Shown here: positions 1-9,065 of the stretch, in pieces | Position numbering within the stretch: position 1 is the stretch's first letter | Layout: every line of letters begins with the position of its first letter | Assembly: GCA_016874095.1 (NCBI GenBank) | Contig: VGVH01000001.1 | Span: forward strand, 62,001-126,000 | Direction of reading: 5' to 3' | Length of the DNA stretch: 64,000 bases | DNA from: Gammaproteobacteria bacterium | GTDB lineage: Bacteria > Pseudomonadota > Gammaproteobacteria > Steroidobacterales > GCA-2729495 | The notes under the pieces: generated by a model | What the model was told of the DNA's origin: nothing | Database searches by the model: none | The model's input: the letters and a program-made list of their open reading frames with translations, nothing else | Translations under genes and position numbers: made by a program

Positions 1-1068
1 TTCGACGAGACCCTGGAATACGCGGCGATCCGCAACGCCTGCGCGGTGTTCGACCTGACGCCGATGACCAAGCACCGCATCACCGGCCCGGACGCGCTCG
101 CGTTCCTCAACCGCCTGGTCACGCGCGACGTCGCGAAGATCAAGCCCGGCCGCGTCGGCTACTGCGTCTGGTGCGACGACAACGGCCAGGTCATCGACGA
201 CGGCACGATCTTCCACCTGCGGCCGGGCGACTACCGGCTCTGCTCGCAGGAGCGGCAGCTCGACTGGCTGGCCCGCTCGGCCCGTGGCTTCGACGTGTCG
301 ATCGTCGAGGACACGCACGACGTCGCCGCGCTGGCCTTCCAGGGGCCGACCACCTGCGCCGTGCTGAAGAAGATGGGCCTCGCCGGAGTCGAGAAGCTCA
401 CGCCCTTCGGCATCGGGTTCTTCCCGTTTGCCGGCGGCGAGCTGATGGTCTCGCGCACCGGCTTCACGGGCGACTTGGGCTACGAGCTCTGGATCGAGCC
501 CGGCCGTGCGCTCGCCCTGTGGGATGCGCTGTTCGCGGCCGGCGCCGACCACGGCATCCGGCCGATGGGCACGCACGCGCTGGAGGTCTCGCGCATCGAG
601 GCAGGCTTCGTTCAGGCCGGGGTGGACTTCCTGCCGGCGGACGCGGCGGTGCGCATCGACCGCACGCGCTCGCCGTTCGAGCTCGACCTCGGTCGGCTAG
701 TGGACTTCACGAAGCCCGTCTTCACCGGCCGCCGCGCGCTGCTCGAGGAGCAGCGCCGCGGCTCGCGCTACCGCCTGGTCAAGCTCGACGTCGAGGGCAA
801 CAAGCTCGCGCGCTCTTCATATATATACGACCGCGCGAGGAACGTCGTCGGCACCGTCACCTCGGCGGTGTGGTCACCGGCCGCCAAGACCAACATCGCG
901 CTGGCTTCCCTGAAGATGCCCTGGGGCAGGCCGGGCGACGAGCTCTGGGCCGAGATCTACTACCAGCGCGAGCTGCAGTGGGCGAAGGTCATGGCGCGTT
1001 GCCGCGTCATCGAGGGCGCCTTCTTCGATCCGCCGAGGCGCCGCGCGACGCCCCCCGCGGATTTCTGA
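1..1068 (+). CDS. GcvT-like folate-dependent aminomethyltransferase/demethylase, 5' partial
   Basis: The frame is open from base 1, so the N-terminus lies outside the window; 355 residues are visible. The protein resembles glycine-cleavage T-protein and the related DmdA/sarcosine-type demethylases. An early stretch (AVFDLTPMTKHRITGPDA) matches the family's start of the folate-binding domain, RTGFTGDLGYELW is the typical central motif, and the C-terminal barrel carries a GTVTSAVWSP-like segment. Family members transfer a methyl or methylene group from an amine or sulfonium compound to tetrahydrofolate in the cytoplasm. It heads a tightly packed operon with an acyl-CoA synthetase, aldehyde dehydrogenase, crotonase and glutamine-synthetase-like ligase, so demethylation of a catabolic substrate is more likely here than glycine cleavage. 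Substrate is unknown. Confidence 0.85.
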   Translation, partial: FDETLEYAAIRNACAVFDLTPMTKHRITGPDALAFLNRLVTRDVAKIKPGRVGYCVWCDDNGQVIDDGTIFHLRPGDYRLCSQERQLDWLARSARGFDVSIVEDTHDVAALAFQGPTTCAVLKKMGLAGVEKLTPFGIGFFPFAGGELMVSRTGFTGDLGYELWIEPGRALALWDALFAAGADHGIRPMGTHALEVSRIEAGFVQAGVDFLPADAAVRIDRTRSPFELDLGRLVDFTKPVFTGRRALLEEQRRGSRYRLVKLDVEGNKLARSSYIYDRARNVVGTVTSAVWSPAAKTNIALASLKMPWGRPGDELWAEIYYQRELQWAKVMARCRVIEGAFFDPPRRRATPPADF

Positions 1069-1094
1069 GGGGGACCGGACCGCGGAGTCCGTCC

Positions 1095-3239
1095 ATGGCC
1101 CACCGTCTCGATCCACTGCTGCGGCCTGCCTCCATCGCCGTTATCGGCGCGACGGAGCGTGCGGGCTCGGTCGGGCGGCTCGCGCTCCGCAACCTGCAGC
1201 TGGGCGGCTTCGCCGGCCCGCTCTATGCGGTGAACCCCGGTTACACGAGCGTGCTCGGCACGCCGTGCTTCCCCTCGCTGGCGGCGCTGCCCTCCCCCGT
1301 CGAGCACGTCGTGTTCGCGGTCGCTGACCACCGGCTCGAAGCAGTGCTCGACGACGTGATCGCGCACGGCGCCCGCGCCGCGACGATCATGTCCTCGCTC
1401 GTTCTCGAGGACGACGTGGTGCCCGCGCTGCGCGAGCGCGTCGCGGAGAAGATCCGCCGCGCGGGGCTCATCGTGTGCGGCGCGAACGGCATGGGGTTCT
1501 ACAATTTCCGCGACGGCACCTGGGCCTGCGGCTTCGAGACCCGCGCACACCGGCGCGACGGCAACGTCGCCTACATCAGCCACTCGGGCTCCGGCATGTG
1601 CGGGATTGTCGACACCGATGAGCGCCTGCGTTTCAACCTGGTCGTCTCGACCGGCCAGGAACTAGCGGTGTCAATGGACGAGTACCTCGACTTCGCGCTC
1701 GATATGGACAGCACCCGCGTCGTCGGCCTGTTCATGGAGACCGCGCGCAACCCGCACGGCCTCGTCCGCGCTCTGGCGAAGGCCGAACAGCGGCGCATCC
1801 CCGTCGTCGCACTCAAGGTCGGACGCACGGAGCTCTCGGCGCGGCTCGCCGTGTCGCACTCCGGCGCGGTCGCCGGACGCGACGCGAGCTACCAGGCACT
1901 CTTCGACCGCTACGGCGTGCAGCGCGTGGAGGACATGGACCAGCTCGCGACCACGCTCGCGATGTTCGCCCAGCCCCACCGGGTGGGCGCCGGCGGCCTC
2001 GTGTCGATCCACGACTCGGGCGGTGAGCGGCAGTTGCTGATCGACCTCGCCGAGACCGCCCGCGTGCCGCTGGCAACGCTGGCGCCGGCGTCCGTCGCGC
2101 GGCTGGAGTCGCTGCTCGATCCGGGACTGCCCGCGGTGAACCCGCTCGACGCCTGGAGCAAGGGCGGGCCCGACTACCACGTGACGATGCAGGAGTGCTT
2201 CGCCACGCTGATGGCGGATCCCGCCGCCGCGTTCGGCGCGGTCGTGCACGATCGCGCGCCCGGCGGGGGCATCCATGCCACCTACCTCGACTACCTTCGC
2301 CACGGCCATGCCGCCACCGGCAAGCCGGCGTTCCTCGTCGCGAACCGGCAGGGCACCGGGGCTGATCCCGCGGTCGTCGCCGCAACCCACGAGGGCTTCC
2401 CGGTGCTCGACGGCCTCGCGTCCTTTCTGCGCGGTGCGCGCTGCCTGCTCGACTTCCGCGACCACCAGCTTCGGCATGGACGTCGCCGGCCCGGCCAGGC
2501 GGCGCGGGCCGCCGCGATGATCCCGGGCGAAGCCGCAGCTGCCGCGCGCGCGCGCCTCGCCGGCGGCGCCGTGCTGGACGAAGCCGAGTCGAGCCGTCTC
2601 CTGCGCGACTGCGGGATTCCCGCGAACGATTGTCGGACCGCGCAGACCGCGGCCGAGGCGGTCGCCGCGGCGCGCTCGCTCGGTTACCCGGTGGTACTGA
2701 AGACCGCGGAGCGCGGCATCCACCACAAGTCGGACCGCGGCGGCGTGCGCCTCGCGCTGGCCGACGACGCCGCCGTCGCCGCCGCCTGGAACGAGCTCGC
2801 CGCGCAACTCGGCCCGCGGGTGCTGGTTGCGCCGATGGTGCGCGCGACGGGCCTCGAACTGATGCTCGGGCTCGTCCGCGACGAGCAGTTCGGGCCGGTC
2901 GTCGTGCTGGGCTTCGGCGGCCTGCACGTCGAGGCGCTGGGCGACGTCGTCTGTGCGCTGCCGCCATTCGATGCAGCGGAGGCGCGCCGCCTCCTCGGGC
3001 GGCTGCGGCAGGCGCCGCTGCTCGCAAGCCGACGCTTCCGGTCGCCGCTGGCGATCGATGCCTTCTGCGAGGCCGCGGCGCGCTTCTCGGGCCTTGCCGT
3101 CGCGCTCGGCGACGCGGTGGCGGAGATCGACCTGAACCCGGTGATCGTCCACCCCGGCGGCTGCATCGCCGTGGACGCGCTCATCGTCGGCCGGCGCAAC
3201 GCGCCCGGTGAAACACCTGAAATGAGGCAAGCCGTATGA
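1095..3239 (+). CDS. Acyl-CoA synthetase, NDP-forming (acetate-CoA ligase family)
   Basis: Predicted 714 aa. The N-terminal CoA-binding Rossmann domain starts at the protein start (LRPASIAVIGATERAGSVG), followed by succinyl-CoA-synthetase-like domains with VAYISHSGSGM and the phosphohistidine region LAVSHSGAVAG, and a C-terminal ATP-grasp domain (YPVVLKTAERGIHHKSD, then a GFGG loop). This order is that of single-chain ADP-forming acyl-CoA synthetases, which make acyl-CoA from acid, CoA and NTP. ATG 1095 is chosen because the CoA-binding domain begins immediately after it; the frame is open much further upstream, but that part is antisense-like noise over the GcvT-like gene. It starts 26 bases after that gene and its stop overlaps the aldehyde dehydrogenase start. 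It probably activates the acid made by that dehydrogenase. Confidence 0.9.
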   Translation: MAHRLDPLLRPASIAVIGATERAGSVGRLALRNLQLGGFAGPLYAVNPGYTSVLGTPCFPSLAALPSPVEHVVFAVADHRLEAVLDDVIAHGARAATIMSSLVLEDDVVPALRERVAEKIRRAGLIVCGANGMGFYNFRDGTWACGFETRAHRRDGNVAYISHSGSGMCGIVDTDERLRFNLVVSTGQELAVSMDEYLDFALDMDSTRVVGLFMETARNPHGLVRALAKAEQRRIPVVALKVGRTELSARLAVSHSGAVAGRDASYQALFDRYGVQRVEDMDQLATTLAMFAQPHRVGAGGLVSIHDSGGERQLLIDLAETARVPLATLAPASVARLESLLDPGLPAVNPLDAWSKGGPDYHVTMQECFATLMADPAAAFGAVVHDRAPGGGIHATYLDYLRHGHAATGKPAFLVANRQGTGADPAVVAATHEGFPVLDGLASFLRGARCLLDFRDHQLRHGRRRPGQAARAAAMIPGEAAAAARARLAGGAVLDEAESSRLLRDCGIPANDCRTAQTAAEAVAAARSLGYPVVLKTAERGIHHKSDRGGVRLALADDAAVAAAWNELAAQLGPRVLVAPMVRATGLELMLGLVRDEQFGPVVVLGFGGLHVEALGDVVCALPPFDAAEARRLLGRLRQAPLLASRRFRSPLAIDAFCEAAARFSGLAVALGDAVAEIDLNPVIVHPGGCIAVDALIVGRRNAPGETPEMRQAV

Positions 3240-4765
3240 CCCTCGCGACTGCGCAAGGCCACGACCGGGACCACTGGCAGGCGCTGGCAGTGGCCGCGCG
3301 CGCCCGGCTCGAGAGCCGGCTCTTCATCGACGGCCGATTCGTCGACGCCGCGCGCGGCGGGCGGTTCCAGTCGATAAACCCGGCGACGGGCGCGCCGCTC
3401 GCCGAGGTGTCGGCCGGCACGGCCGAGGACATCGATCTCGCAGTCGCGGCCGCGCGCCGCGCGTTCCGCTCCGGCGCCTGGTCGAAGCTGCCCCCGCGCC
3501 GGCGGATGGATATCCTCTACCGCTTCGCGGCGCTCGTCGACGAGCACGCGGAGCAGCTCGCCGTGCTCGAAACGCTCGACATGGGCAAGCCGATCGCGGA
3601 CGTGGTCGCCGGCGACCTGCCCGCGGTGATCGAGACGATCCGCTTCATGGCGGAGTGCATCGACAAGATCGAGGGTGCCGTCACCAATACCGAGTCCGGC
3701 GTCGTGCACATGATCCTGCGCGAGCCTCTCGGCGTCGTCGGCGCCATCTCGCCGTGGAACTACCCGCTGCTCATGGCGGTATGGAAGATCGCGCCCGCGC
3801 TCGCGGCCGGCAACACCGTCGTGCTGAAGCCCGCGGAGCAGGCGCCGCTGAGCTGCCTCAGGCTCGCCGAGCTCTTCATGGAGGCCGGCGGGCCGGCGGG
3901 CGGGTTCAACGTCGTCAACGGCCTCGGCGAAGTCGCCGGCAAGGCGCTCGCGCTGCACAACGACGTCGCCAAGGTGAGCTTCACCGGCTCCACCGAGGTC
4001 GGCAAGCTCATCCTGCAGTACGCGGGGCAGTCGAACATGAAGCGCGTCGCGCTCGAGTGCGGCGGCAAGTCCCCGCAGGTGTTCATGGGCGACCTGCCCG
4101 ACCTCGGCGCAGCGGTGACGGCCGCATACCGCGGCATCTTTTCCAACATGGGCGAGGTGTGCAACGCGGGCTCGCGCATCCTGGTCGAGCGCGGCATCTA
4201 CGGGGAGTTCATCGAGCGCTTCGTCGCGGAGGGCGAGCACGCCTACGTACCCGGCGACCCGCTCGACCCGGCGACGACGATGGGTCCGCTCGTGACGCGC
4301 GAGGCCCAGCAGCGCGTGCTCGGCCTCATCGAGACCGGCCGGAAGGAAGGCGCGAAGCTGCGCTTCGGCGGCGGTGTGCCCCGAAACGCGGGCGCCGGCT
4401 CCTTCGTGAGCCCCACGCTCTTCACGGACGTGCGCAGCGACATGACGATCGCCCGCCAGGAGATCTTCGGCCCGGTGGCGGCCGTCATGCCGTTCGCGGG
4501 CGTCGATGAGGCGATCCGGATTGCCAACGACACCATCTACGGGCTTGCGGCCGGCGTCTGGACGCGCGACGTGAATACCGCGTTCCGCCTGGTGCGCGAG
4601 ATCGAAGCCGGCGTGGTGTGGATCAACTGCTTCGACGAGGGCGACATGACCCAGCCCTTCGGCGGCTGGAAGCAGTCCGGCAATGCGCGCGACAAGTGCT
4701 TCGAGAGCGTCGTCAGCTACACGCAGACGAAGTCAGCGTGGCTGCGACTGGCGGCGCAGCCGTGA
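3236..4765 (+). CDS. Aldehyde dehydrogenase, NAD(P)-dependent
   Basis: Predicted 509 aa, normal length for the superfamily. Visible motifs are the substrate-side SPWNYPLLM, the cofactor loop SFTGSTEVGK, the general-base motif LECGGKSPQ and the catalytic cysteine in GEVCNAGSR. The nearest functional groups by eye are betaine-aldehyde and gamma-glutamyl-aminoaldehyde dehydrogenases, which fits the glutamine-synthetase-like gene two places downstream. ATG overlaps the stop of the acyl-CoA synthetase as ATGA, so translation is probably coupled. It would oxidise an aldehyde released by oxygenase or amine catabolism to the acid. Exact aldehyde not determinable. Confidence 0.93.
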   Translation: MTLATAQGHDRDHWQALAVAARARLESRLFIDGRFVDAARGGRFQSINPATGAPLAEVSAGTAEDIDLAVAAARRAFRSGAWSKLPPRRRMDILYRFAALVDEHAEQLAVLETLDMGKPIADVVAGDLPAVIETIRFMAECIDKIEGAVTNTESGVVHMILREPLGVVGAISPWNYPLLMAVWKIAPALAAGNTVVLKPAEQAPLSCLRLAELFMEAGGPAGGFNVVNGLGEVAGKALALHNDVAKVSFTGSTEVGKLILQYAGQSNMKRVALECGGKSPQVFMGDLPDLGAAVTAAYRGIFSNMGEVCNAGSRILVERGIYGEFIERFVAEGEHAYVPGDPLDPATTMGPLVTREAQQRVLGLIETGRKEGAKLRFGGGVPRNAGAGSFVSPTLFTDVRSDMTIARQEIFGPVAAVMPFAGVDEAIRIANDTIYGLAAGVWTRDVNTAFRLVREIEAGVVWINCFDEGDMTQPFGGWKQSGNARDKCFESVVSYTQTKSAWLRLAAQP

Positions 4766-5610
4766 CGGGCGCCGGCCACGGGGGCGGCCGCGTCGGCTAC
4801 GAGCGCCGCGGCGAGCTCGCGTTCGTCACCCTCGACCGACCGGACAAGCTGAACGCGATCGACGCGGCGATGGTCCGCGGCCTCCACGAGGCGCTGGACC
4901 GCGCGGAGGGCGACGACGCCGTGCGGGCCATCGTGCTGACCGGTGCCGGCAAGGCATTCTCGGCGGGGTTCGACCTCGCGGCCGGCGACACCAAGCCGAC
5001 CGACGACGAGGTCCGCCGCACGCTCACCGCGGACTTCGACATCATCATGCGCTTCTGGGACTGCCCGAAGCCGACCGTGGCGGCGGTGCACCGCTACTGC
5101 CTCGGCAGCGCGCTCGAGCTCGCCGTCGCCTGCGACGTGACGATCGCAGCCGACGATTGCCTGTTCGGCGAGCCCGAGGTCCAGTTCGGCAGCGGCATCG
5201 TGGCGCTGCTGCTGCCCTGGTTCATCGGGCCGAAGCTCGCCAAGGAGCTGCTGCTCACCGGCGACGACCGGATCCCGGCGGCACGGGCCCTGGAGATCGG
5301 GCTCGTCAATCGCGTGGTCCCGGCCGCTTCCCTCGCCGACGAGGCCGTCGCGATGGCGCGGCGCATCGCCGGCAACGATCCGTTCGCCGTGCGCCTCACC
5401 AAGCTCGCCATCAATCGCAGCATGGACATCGCGGGCATGCGCAGCGCGCTCGCGCAGGCCCTGGAGATCGACGTCACGATCGAGACGACCGAGACGCCCG
5501 AGTCCCGGGAGTTCAACGCGATCCTGGCGCGCGACGGCGCGAAGGCCGCGATCGCATGGCGCCGCGCACGATCGGGCTCGACGGGCCCGGCAACAGGGAG
5601 CGACCGATGA
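4762..5610 (+). CDS. Enoyl-CoA hydratase/isomerase (crotonase) family protein
   Basis: Predicted 282 aa from GTG 4762, which overlaps the aldehyde dehydrogenase stop as GTGA; an ATG further upstream would run inside that gene and is rejected. The crotonase signature is clear: VTLDRPDKLNAID near the start, the oxyanion-hole segment GAGKAFSAGFDL, then RYCLGSALELAVACD and the GEPEVQFG motif. Crotonases act on acyl-CoA thioesters (hydration, isomerisation, hydrolysis, C-C cleavage); which reaction applies here cannot be read from sequence. Position in the operon suggests it processes the acyl-CoA made by the upstream synthetase. Confidence 0.92.
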   Translation: MTGAGHGGGRVGYERRGELAFVTLDRPDKLNAIDAAMVRGLHEALDRAEGDDAVRAIVLTGAGKAFSAGFDLAAGDTKPTDDEVRRTLTADFDIIMRFWDCPKPTVAAVHRYCLGSALELAVACDVTIAADDCLFGEPEVQFGSGIVALLLPWFIGPKLAKELLLTGDDRIPAARALEIGLVNRVVPAASLADEAVAMARRIAGNDPFAVRLTKLAINRSMDIAGMRSALAQALEIDVTIETTETPESREFNAILARDGAKAAIAWRRARSGSTGPATGSDR

Positions 5611-6998
5611 GCAAGCCACGCGACGGCGGAGCGGACGAGCTGCAGCTCTACCTGGACGAGCACCCGGAAACGGAAATCCTCGAGGTCCTGCAGCCGGACA
5701 TGACCGGCATCCTGCGTGGCAAGCGCCTCGTGCGCGACGACTTCGCCAAGCCGTTCAAGGGCGGCATCAGCTTCTGCGGCGCCTCCACCCTCCTCGACAG
5801 CAAGGGCCAGACCTTCGCCGGCATCGACGAGGGCGGCCGCGATGGCGATCCGGACATGCTGGCGCTCGCCGTGCCAGGCTCGCTCGCACCCGTGCCCTGG
5901 GCACCGGTGCCGACGGCGCAGGTCATGCTCACGATGCAGACGTCCGGCGGCGAGCCGTTCTTCGCCGACCCGCGCCAGGTGCTGCTGCGCGCGGCGGCAC
6001 CGCTCGCGGCGCTCGGGCTGCAGCCCGTCGTCGCGACCGAGCTCGAGTTCTATCTGCTGGAGCCGCCGGGCGACGAGCCCCGCGCCGCGCCGCGCCCGCG
6101 GGTGGGCCGCATCCCGGGCACCGACCGCGCGCAGGACGGCCCGCAGTTCGCGAGCATGGTGGACATGGCCGAGGTCGATGCCTTCCTCGCCGACCTCTAC
6201 ACGACGTGCCGGGCGCAGCGGATACCGGCATCCGGCACGCTCAAGGAGTTCTCACCCGGCCAGTTCGAGGTGAACCTGCAGCACGTGCCCGACGTCGCGC
6301 AGGCCTGCGACCACGCCGTGCTGCTCAAGCGCGCGGTGCGGGCCGTGGCCCGGCACCACGGCCTCGACGCAGCCTTCATGGCGAAGCCCTTCGCCGAATT
6401 CGCGGGCTGCAGCCTGCACGTGCACGTCAGCCTGCTCGACCGCGAGGGGCGCAATGTCTTCGCGGGCAGCAGCAGCGACGGCCCGTTCTCGGACACGCTG
6501 CGCCACGCGGTCGGCGGCCTCGCGGCGACGATGGGCGAGGCCATGGCGATCTTCGCGCCGAACGCCAACTCCTATCGGCGCTTCCGGCCCGGCCTGTTCG
6601 TGCCGCTGGCGCCGAACTGGGGCATCAACCATCGCGGCGTCGCGCTGCGCGTGCCGATGTCGGGGGCCGCGGACACCCGGATCGAGCACCGGCCGGGCGG
6701 CGCCGACGGCAATCCCTACCTGGTGATGGCCGCCCTCCTCGCAGGTCTGCACCACGGCATCGAGAATCGCTGCGAGCCAGGCCCGATGGTGCGGCAGGGC
6801 GAGGTCATCCGGGAGCAGGTCACGCTGCCGTTGCGCTGGGAGGCCGCGCTCGACGCCTTCGCCGCGAGCACCGTGCTGCCGAGGTACCTCGGCGAGCGCT
6901 ACCACCGCATCTACGCCGCGTGCCGCCGCGAAGAGTGCGACCGCGTGCACGCCGAGATCCCGGACCGCGACTACGAGTGGTACCTGCGCGGCGGCTAG
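5607..6998 (+). CDS. Glutamine synthetase family ligase (GlnT/PuuA type)
   Basis: Predicted 463 aa. Catalytic-domain motifs include ELEFYLLE, EFSPGQFEVN (metal-binding glutamates), the ATP/glutamate-site stretch AGCSLHVHVSL, IEHRPGGADGNPY and the C-terminal GNPYLVMAA helix. The adenylylation loop typical of GlnA-I is not evident, and the family resemblance is to gamma-glutamylamide synthetases (PuuA-like, glutamylating an amine) rather than ammonium assimilation. ATG overlaps the crotonase stop (ATGA). It is the last gene of the operon and converges on the regulator-oxygenase fusion, with 30 bases between stops. A role in activating an amine substrate or trapping released amine is plausible but inferred. 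Confidence 0.9.
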   Translation: MSKPRDGGADELQLYLDEHPETEILEVLQPDMTGILRGKRLVRDDFAKPFKGGISFCGASTLLDSKGQTFAGIDEGGRDGDPDMLALAVPGSLAPVPWAPVPTAQVMLTMQTSGGEPFFADPRQVLLRAAAPLAALGLQPVVATELEFYLLEPPGDEPRAAPRPRVGRIPGTDRAQDGPQFASMVDMAEVDAFLADLYTTCRAQRIPASGTLKEFSPGQFEVNLQHVPDVAQACDHAVLLKRAVRAVARHHGLDAAFMAKPFAEFAGCSLHVHVSLLDREGRNVFAGSSSDGPFSDTLRHAVGGLAATMGEAMAIFAPNANSYRRFRPGLFVPLAPNWGINHRGVALRVPMSGAADTRIEHRPGGADGNPYLVMAALLAGLHHGIENRCEPGPMVRQGEVIREQVTLPLRWEAALDAFAASTVLPRYLGERYHRIYAACRREECDRVHAEIPDRDYEWYLRGG

Positions 6999-7028
6999 GC
7001 GCCGCCCTGCCCGCGCGCTGCCGACCGG

Positions 7029-8879
7029 TCAGCGCATCAGCGAGCGATTGCGCGCCGCGACGGAACCCAGCGCCGGCGCGGTCGGGAGGCGCGACACCGG
7101 GATGCGCGCGCGGATCCAGTCCTGGAACGCCGCCAGCACGACTTCCTTGTCGGAGAGGATGCCGCGAGCGTAGGCGCTGGAGGCGAGGCCCTTCTGCACG
7201 GAGCGTGTCAGCACGTTGTCCTCGTCCTGCACCCTCGTGTTGATGCGCACGCTGAGGAAGCGCGTCGCGCGCATGACGCGGCTGTCGTCGGCAAAACCGT
7301 AGCTGCGCGCCCGCAGCCGCACCTTGCCGGGCCCCTCCGGCAGCACCTGGAAGTAGTCGAGCCACTCGGGGTAGACATCGAAGTAGACGTTGGGGAAAAG
7401 GCCGAAGTAGCTCCAGCGCCGGCGCAGTCCGGGCGGAAGGTGTTCGATGGTCGGCAGTAGCGCGGCGTACCGCTCGGAGCTCCAGCAGCGCAGCGGCTTC
7501 TCGCGCATCCGGTGGCTCAGGCGCATGACGCCGGTGGGGGCAGCGTCGCGGTCGTAGTCGGGCTCCATCAGGGCCGACAGGCCGCGATGGCCCATCGGGA
7601 AGTGGTAGTCCTCGACATAGTTCTCGACGACGTTCTTCCAGTCGATGTCGTGGACCTGGTCCCAGCCATCGTCGAGCGGCACCATGTCTGCGATGCGGTA
7701 GTGCGCGAGTTCCTCGTGGTAGGGCGCGAAGCGTTCGGCGACGCCCGGGCCACCGGGGCGAAAACGCACGAAGACGAACCCCATGTACTCCTCGAACTCG
7801 ATCGGCTTCAGGCCGAAGCCGGAACGGTCGAACTTCGCGAAGGTCTCGGGAGAGCTTACGCTGCGGTTGCGGCCATCGAGGTGGTATGTCCAGCCGTGGT
7901 AGGGGCAGGTCAGGACCTTCGAGCAGTTGCCGTTCCGGCCCTCCACCAGCGCGTGCGCGCGGTGGGCGCAGACGTTGTGGAACGCGCGGATGTGGCCGGC
8001 CTCGTCGCGCACGACAAAGCCGCGCTCGCCGAAGAACTCGAACGCGACGAAGTCACCGGTGCGCCGCAGCTCGCTCACGTGGCAGGCGACCTGCCACGCC
8101 GGCAGGAGCACGTGCTCCTTCTCCAGCGCGTGGAACTCCGCGTTGTCGTACAGCCACGAGGGCAGCGTGTAACGCAGGCCCGGCTGGTCGGCGGATTCCG
8201 GCTGCGCCACGGCCACGGGCTCCGCCGGCGGGGCATCCGCGAGGATGCGGCTGGCGAGCCAGGGGAACACGCTGGCGAGGAAGGCGGTGCACTGGCGCTT
8301 GCCGGCCTCGCGGTCGAAGTCGTCGCCGACGAACAGGATGCTCTGCCAGAGCTGGTCGATGACGCCGGCGAGGCCGAGCGCGATCACCCCGGGATCCGGC
8401 ACCGGCCCGCCGTCGCCGGGGCGGGCGGCGACGAGCTGGCCACAGAGCCGCGACAACTGCTCGCCGAAGGCGCTGTCGCGATCGCCGCAGATGCGCTGGT
8501 AGTCCGCGCGGGCGCCCGACTCGGCAAGAAACGCGTACCAGACGGCGATCTTGCGCTCGTCGCTGAGCTGCGGGCTCAGGCTCACCTCGATGATCGACTG
8601 CAGACCCCGCAGCGGATCATCGCCGGCCTTTGCCAGCGCCGCCTCCACGCACTCGGCGAACTCCTCCGACACCTCGCGCAAGGTGGCGAGCAGCAGGGCT
8701 TCCTTGCTGCCGAAGTGGAAGTTGATGGAGGCGGCCGTGTGCCCGGCCATGCCGGCGATCTTGGCCGAGGTCAGCGCGGACAGCCCGTGGCGCGAGACTG
8801 CCGACAGCGTCGCGTTGATGAGGTCCAGCTTCGAGCCCGTGGGCCGCGGGCTCGTCTCGAGGCCCATGACTGCTGACAT
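7029..8879 (-). CDS. BetI/TetR-type regulator fused to Rieske oxygenase alpha subunit
   Basis: One uninterrupted frame, 616 aa from ATG 8879, chosen for its upstream GGAG 7 bases away; ATG 8867 is an alternative. Residues ~15-215 are a TetR-type repressor: HTH with ALTSAKIAGMAGHTAASINF and HFGSKEALL, then a BetI-like ligand domain. A Pro/Ala-rich linker (~218-236) leads to a ring-hydroxylating-type oxygenase: Rieske cluster CAH at 304-306 and CPYH at 325-328, mononuclear iron site VENYVEDYHFPMGH (bridging Glu ~423, His 426 and 431) and late acidic ligand motif VQDEDNV. The oxygenase resembles choline/carnitine/glycine-betaine monooxygenases. No reductase gene is adjacent. Such fusion of sensor-repressor and enzyme is highly unusual; a sequencing artefact would have to delete the stop and start exactly in frame. 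Confidence 0.9.
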   Translation of the reverse strand: MSAVMGLETSPRPTGSKLDLINATLSAVSRHGLSALTSAKIAGMAGHTAASINFHFGSKEALLLATLREVSEEFAECVEAALAKAGDDPLRGLQSIIEVSLSPQLSDERKIAVWYAFLAESGARADYQRICGDRDSAFGEQLSRLCGQLVAARPGDGGPVPDPGVIALGLAGVIDQLWQSILFVGDDFDREAGKRQCTAFLASVFPWLASRILADAPPAEPVAVAQPESADQPGLRYTLPSWLYDNAEFHALEKEHVLLPAWQVACHVSELRRTGDFVAFEFFGERGFVVRDEAGHIRAFHNVCAHRAHALVEGRNGNCSKVLTCPYHGWTYHLDGRNRSVSSPETFAKFDRSGFGLKPIEFEEYMGFVFVRFRPGGPGVAERFAPYHEELAHYRIADMVPLDDGWDQVHDIDWKNVVENYVEDYHFPMGHRGLSALMEPDYDRDAAPTGVMRLSHRMREKPLRCWSSERYAALLPTIEHLPPGLRRRWSYFGLFPNVYFDVYPEWLDYFQVLPEGPGKVRLRARSYGFADDSRVMRATRFLSVRINTRVQDEDNVLTRSVQKGLASSAYARGILSDKEVVLAAFQDWIRARIPVSRLPTAPALGSVAARNRSLMR

Positions 8880-8952
8880 GTCGAATCTCCACCGCCGGCC
8901 AGGACGGCCCATTGTAGGCGCCGGCCGGTCGAGGACTCAACGGTCGTTTAGT

Positions 8953-8973
8953 TACTTGAATGTACGTTAAGTA
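8953..8973. promoter_or_regulatory. Imperfect inverted repeat upstream of the TetR-Rieske gene
   Basis: An AT-rich island (about 8940-9002) in GC-rich surroundings holds an imperfect palindrome with outer half-sites TACTT and AAGTA and inner TGAA/TTAA, 74 bases upstream of the fusion gene. TetR/BetI proteins bind such symmetric AT-rich sites and usually autoregulate. No convincing -35/-10 pair is assigned. Operator role is inferred from position and symmetry only. Confidence 0.35.
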
Positions 8974-9065
8974 TCGTAAGCCATTGTTATAAAACAGCTA
9001 TTCAGGAGACCCGGCACACTGACGGGCCCGGTGCCGGGCGAGCGCAATGGCCTGTCGAAGATCGG

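Noticed and set aside
816-832. AT-rich ATATATATA run inside the GcvT-like gene
   Set aside because: It simply encodes a Ser-Tyr-Ile-Tyr-Asp stretch in frame; no promoter context follows.
3209-3219. GGTGAAACACC, matching half of the palindrome upstream of the TauD-like gene
   Set aside because: It is inside coding sequence at the end of the acyl-CoA synthetase gene, and a single 11-base half-match can occur by chance.
1671-4240. Long minus-strand frames across the acyl-CoA synthetase and aldehyde dehydrogenase
   Set aside because: Antisense shadows with biased composition and no ribosome binding site.
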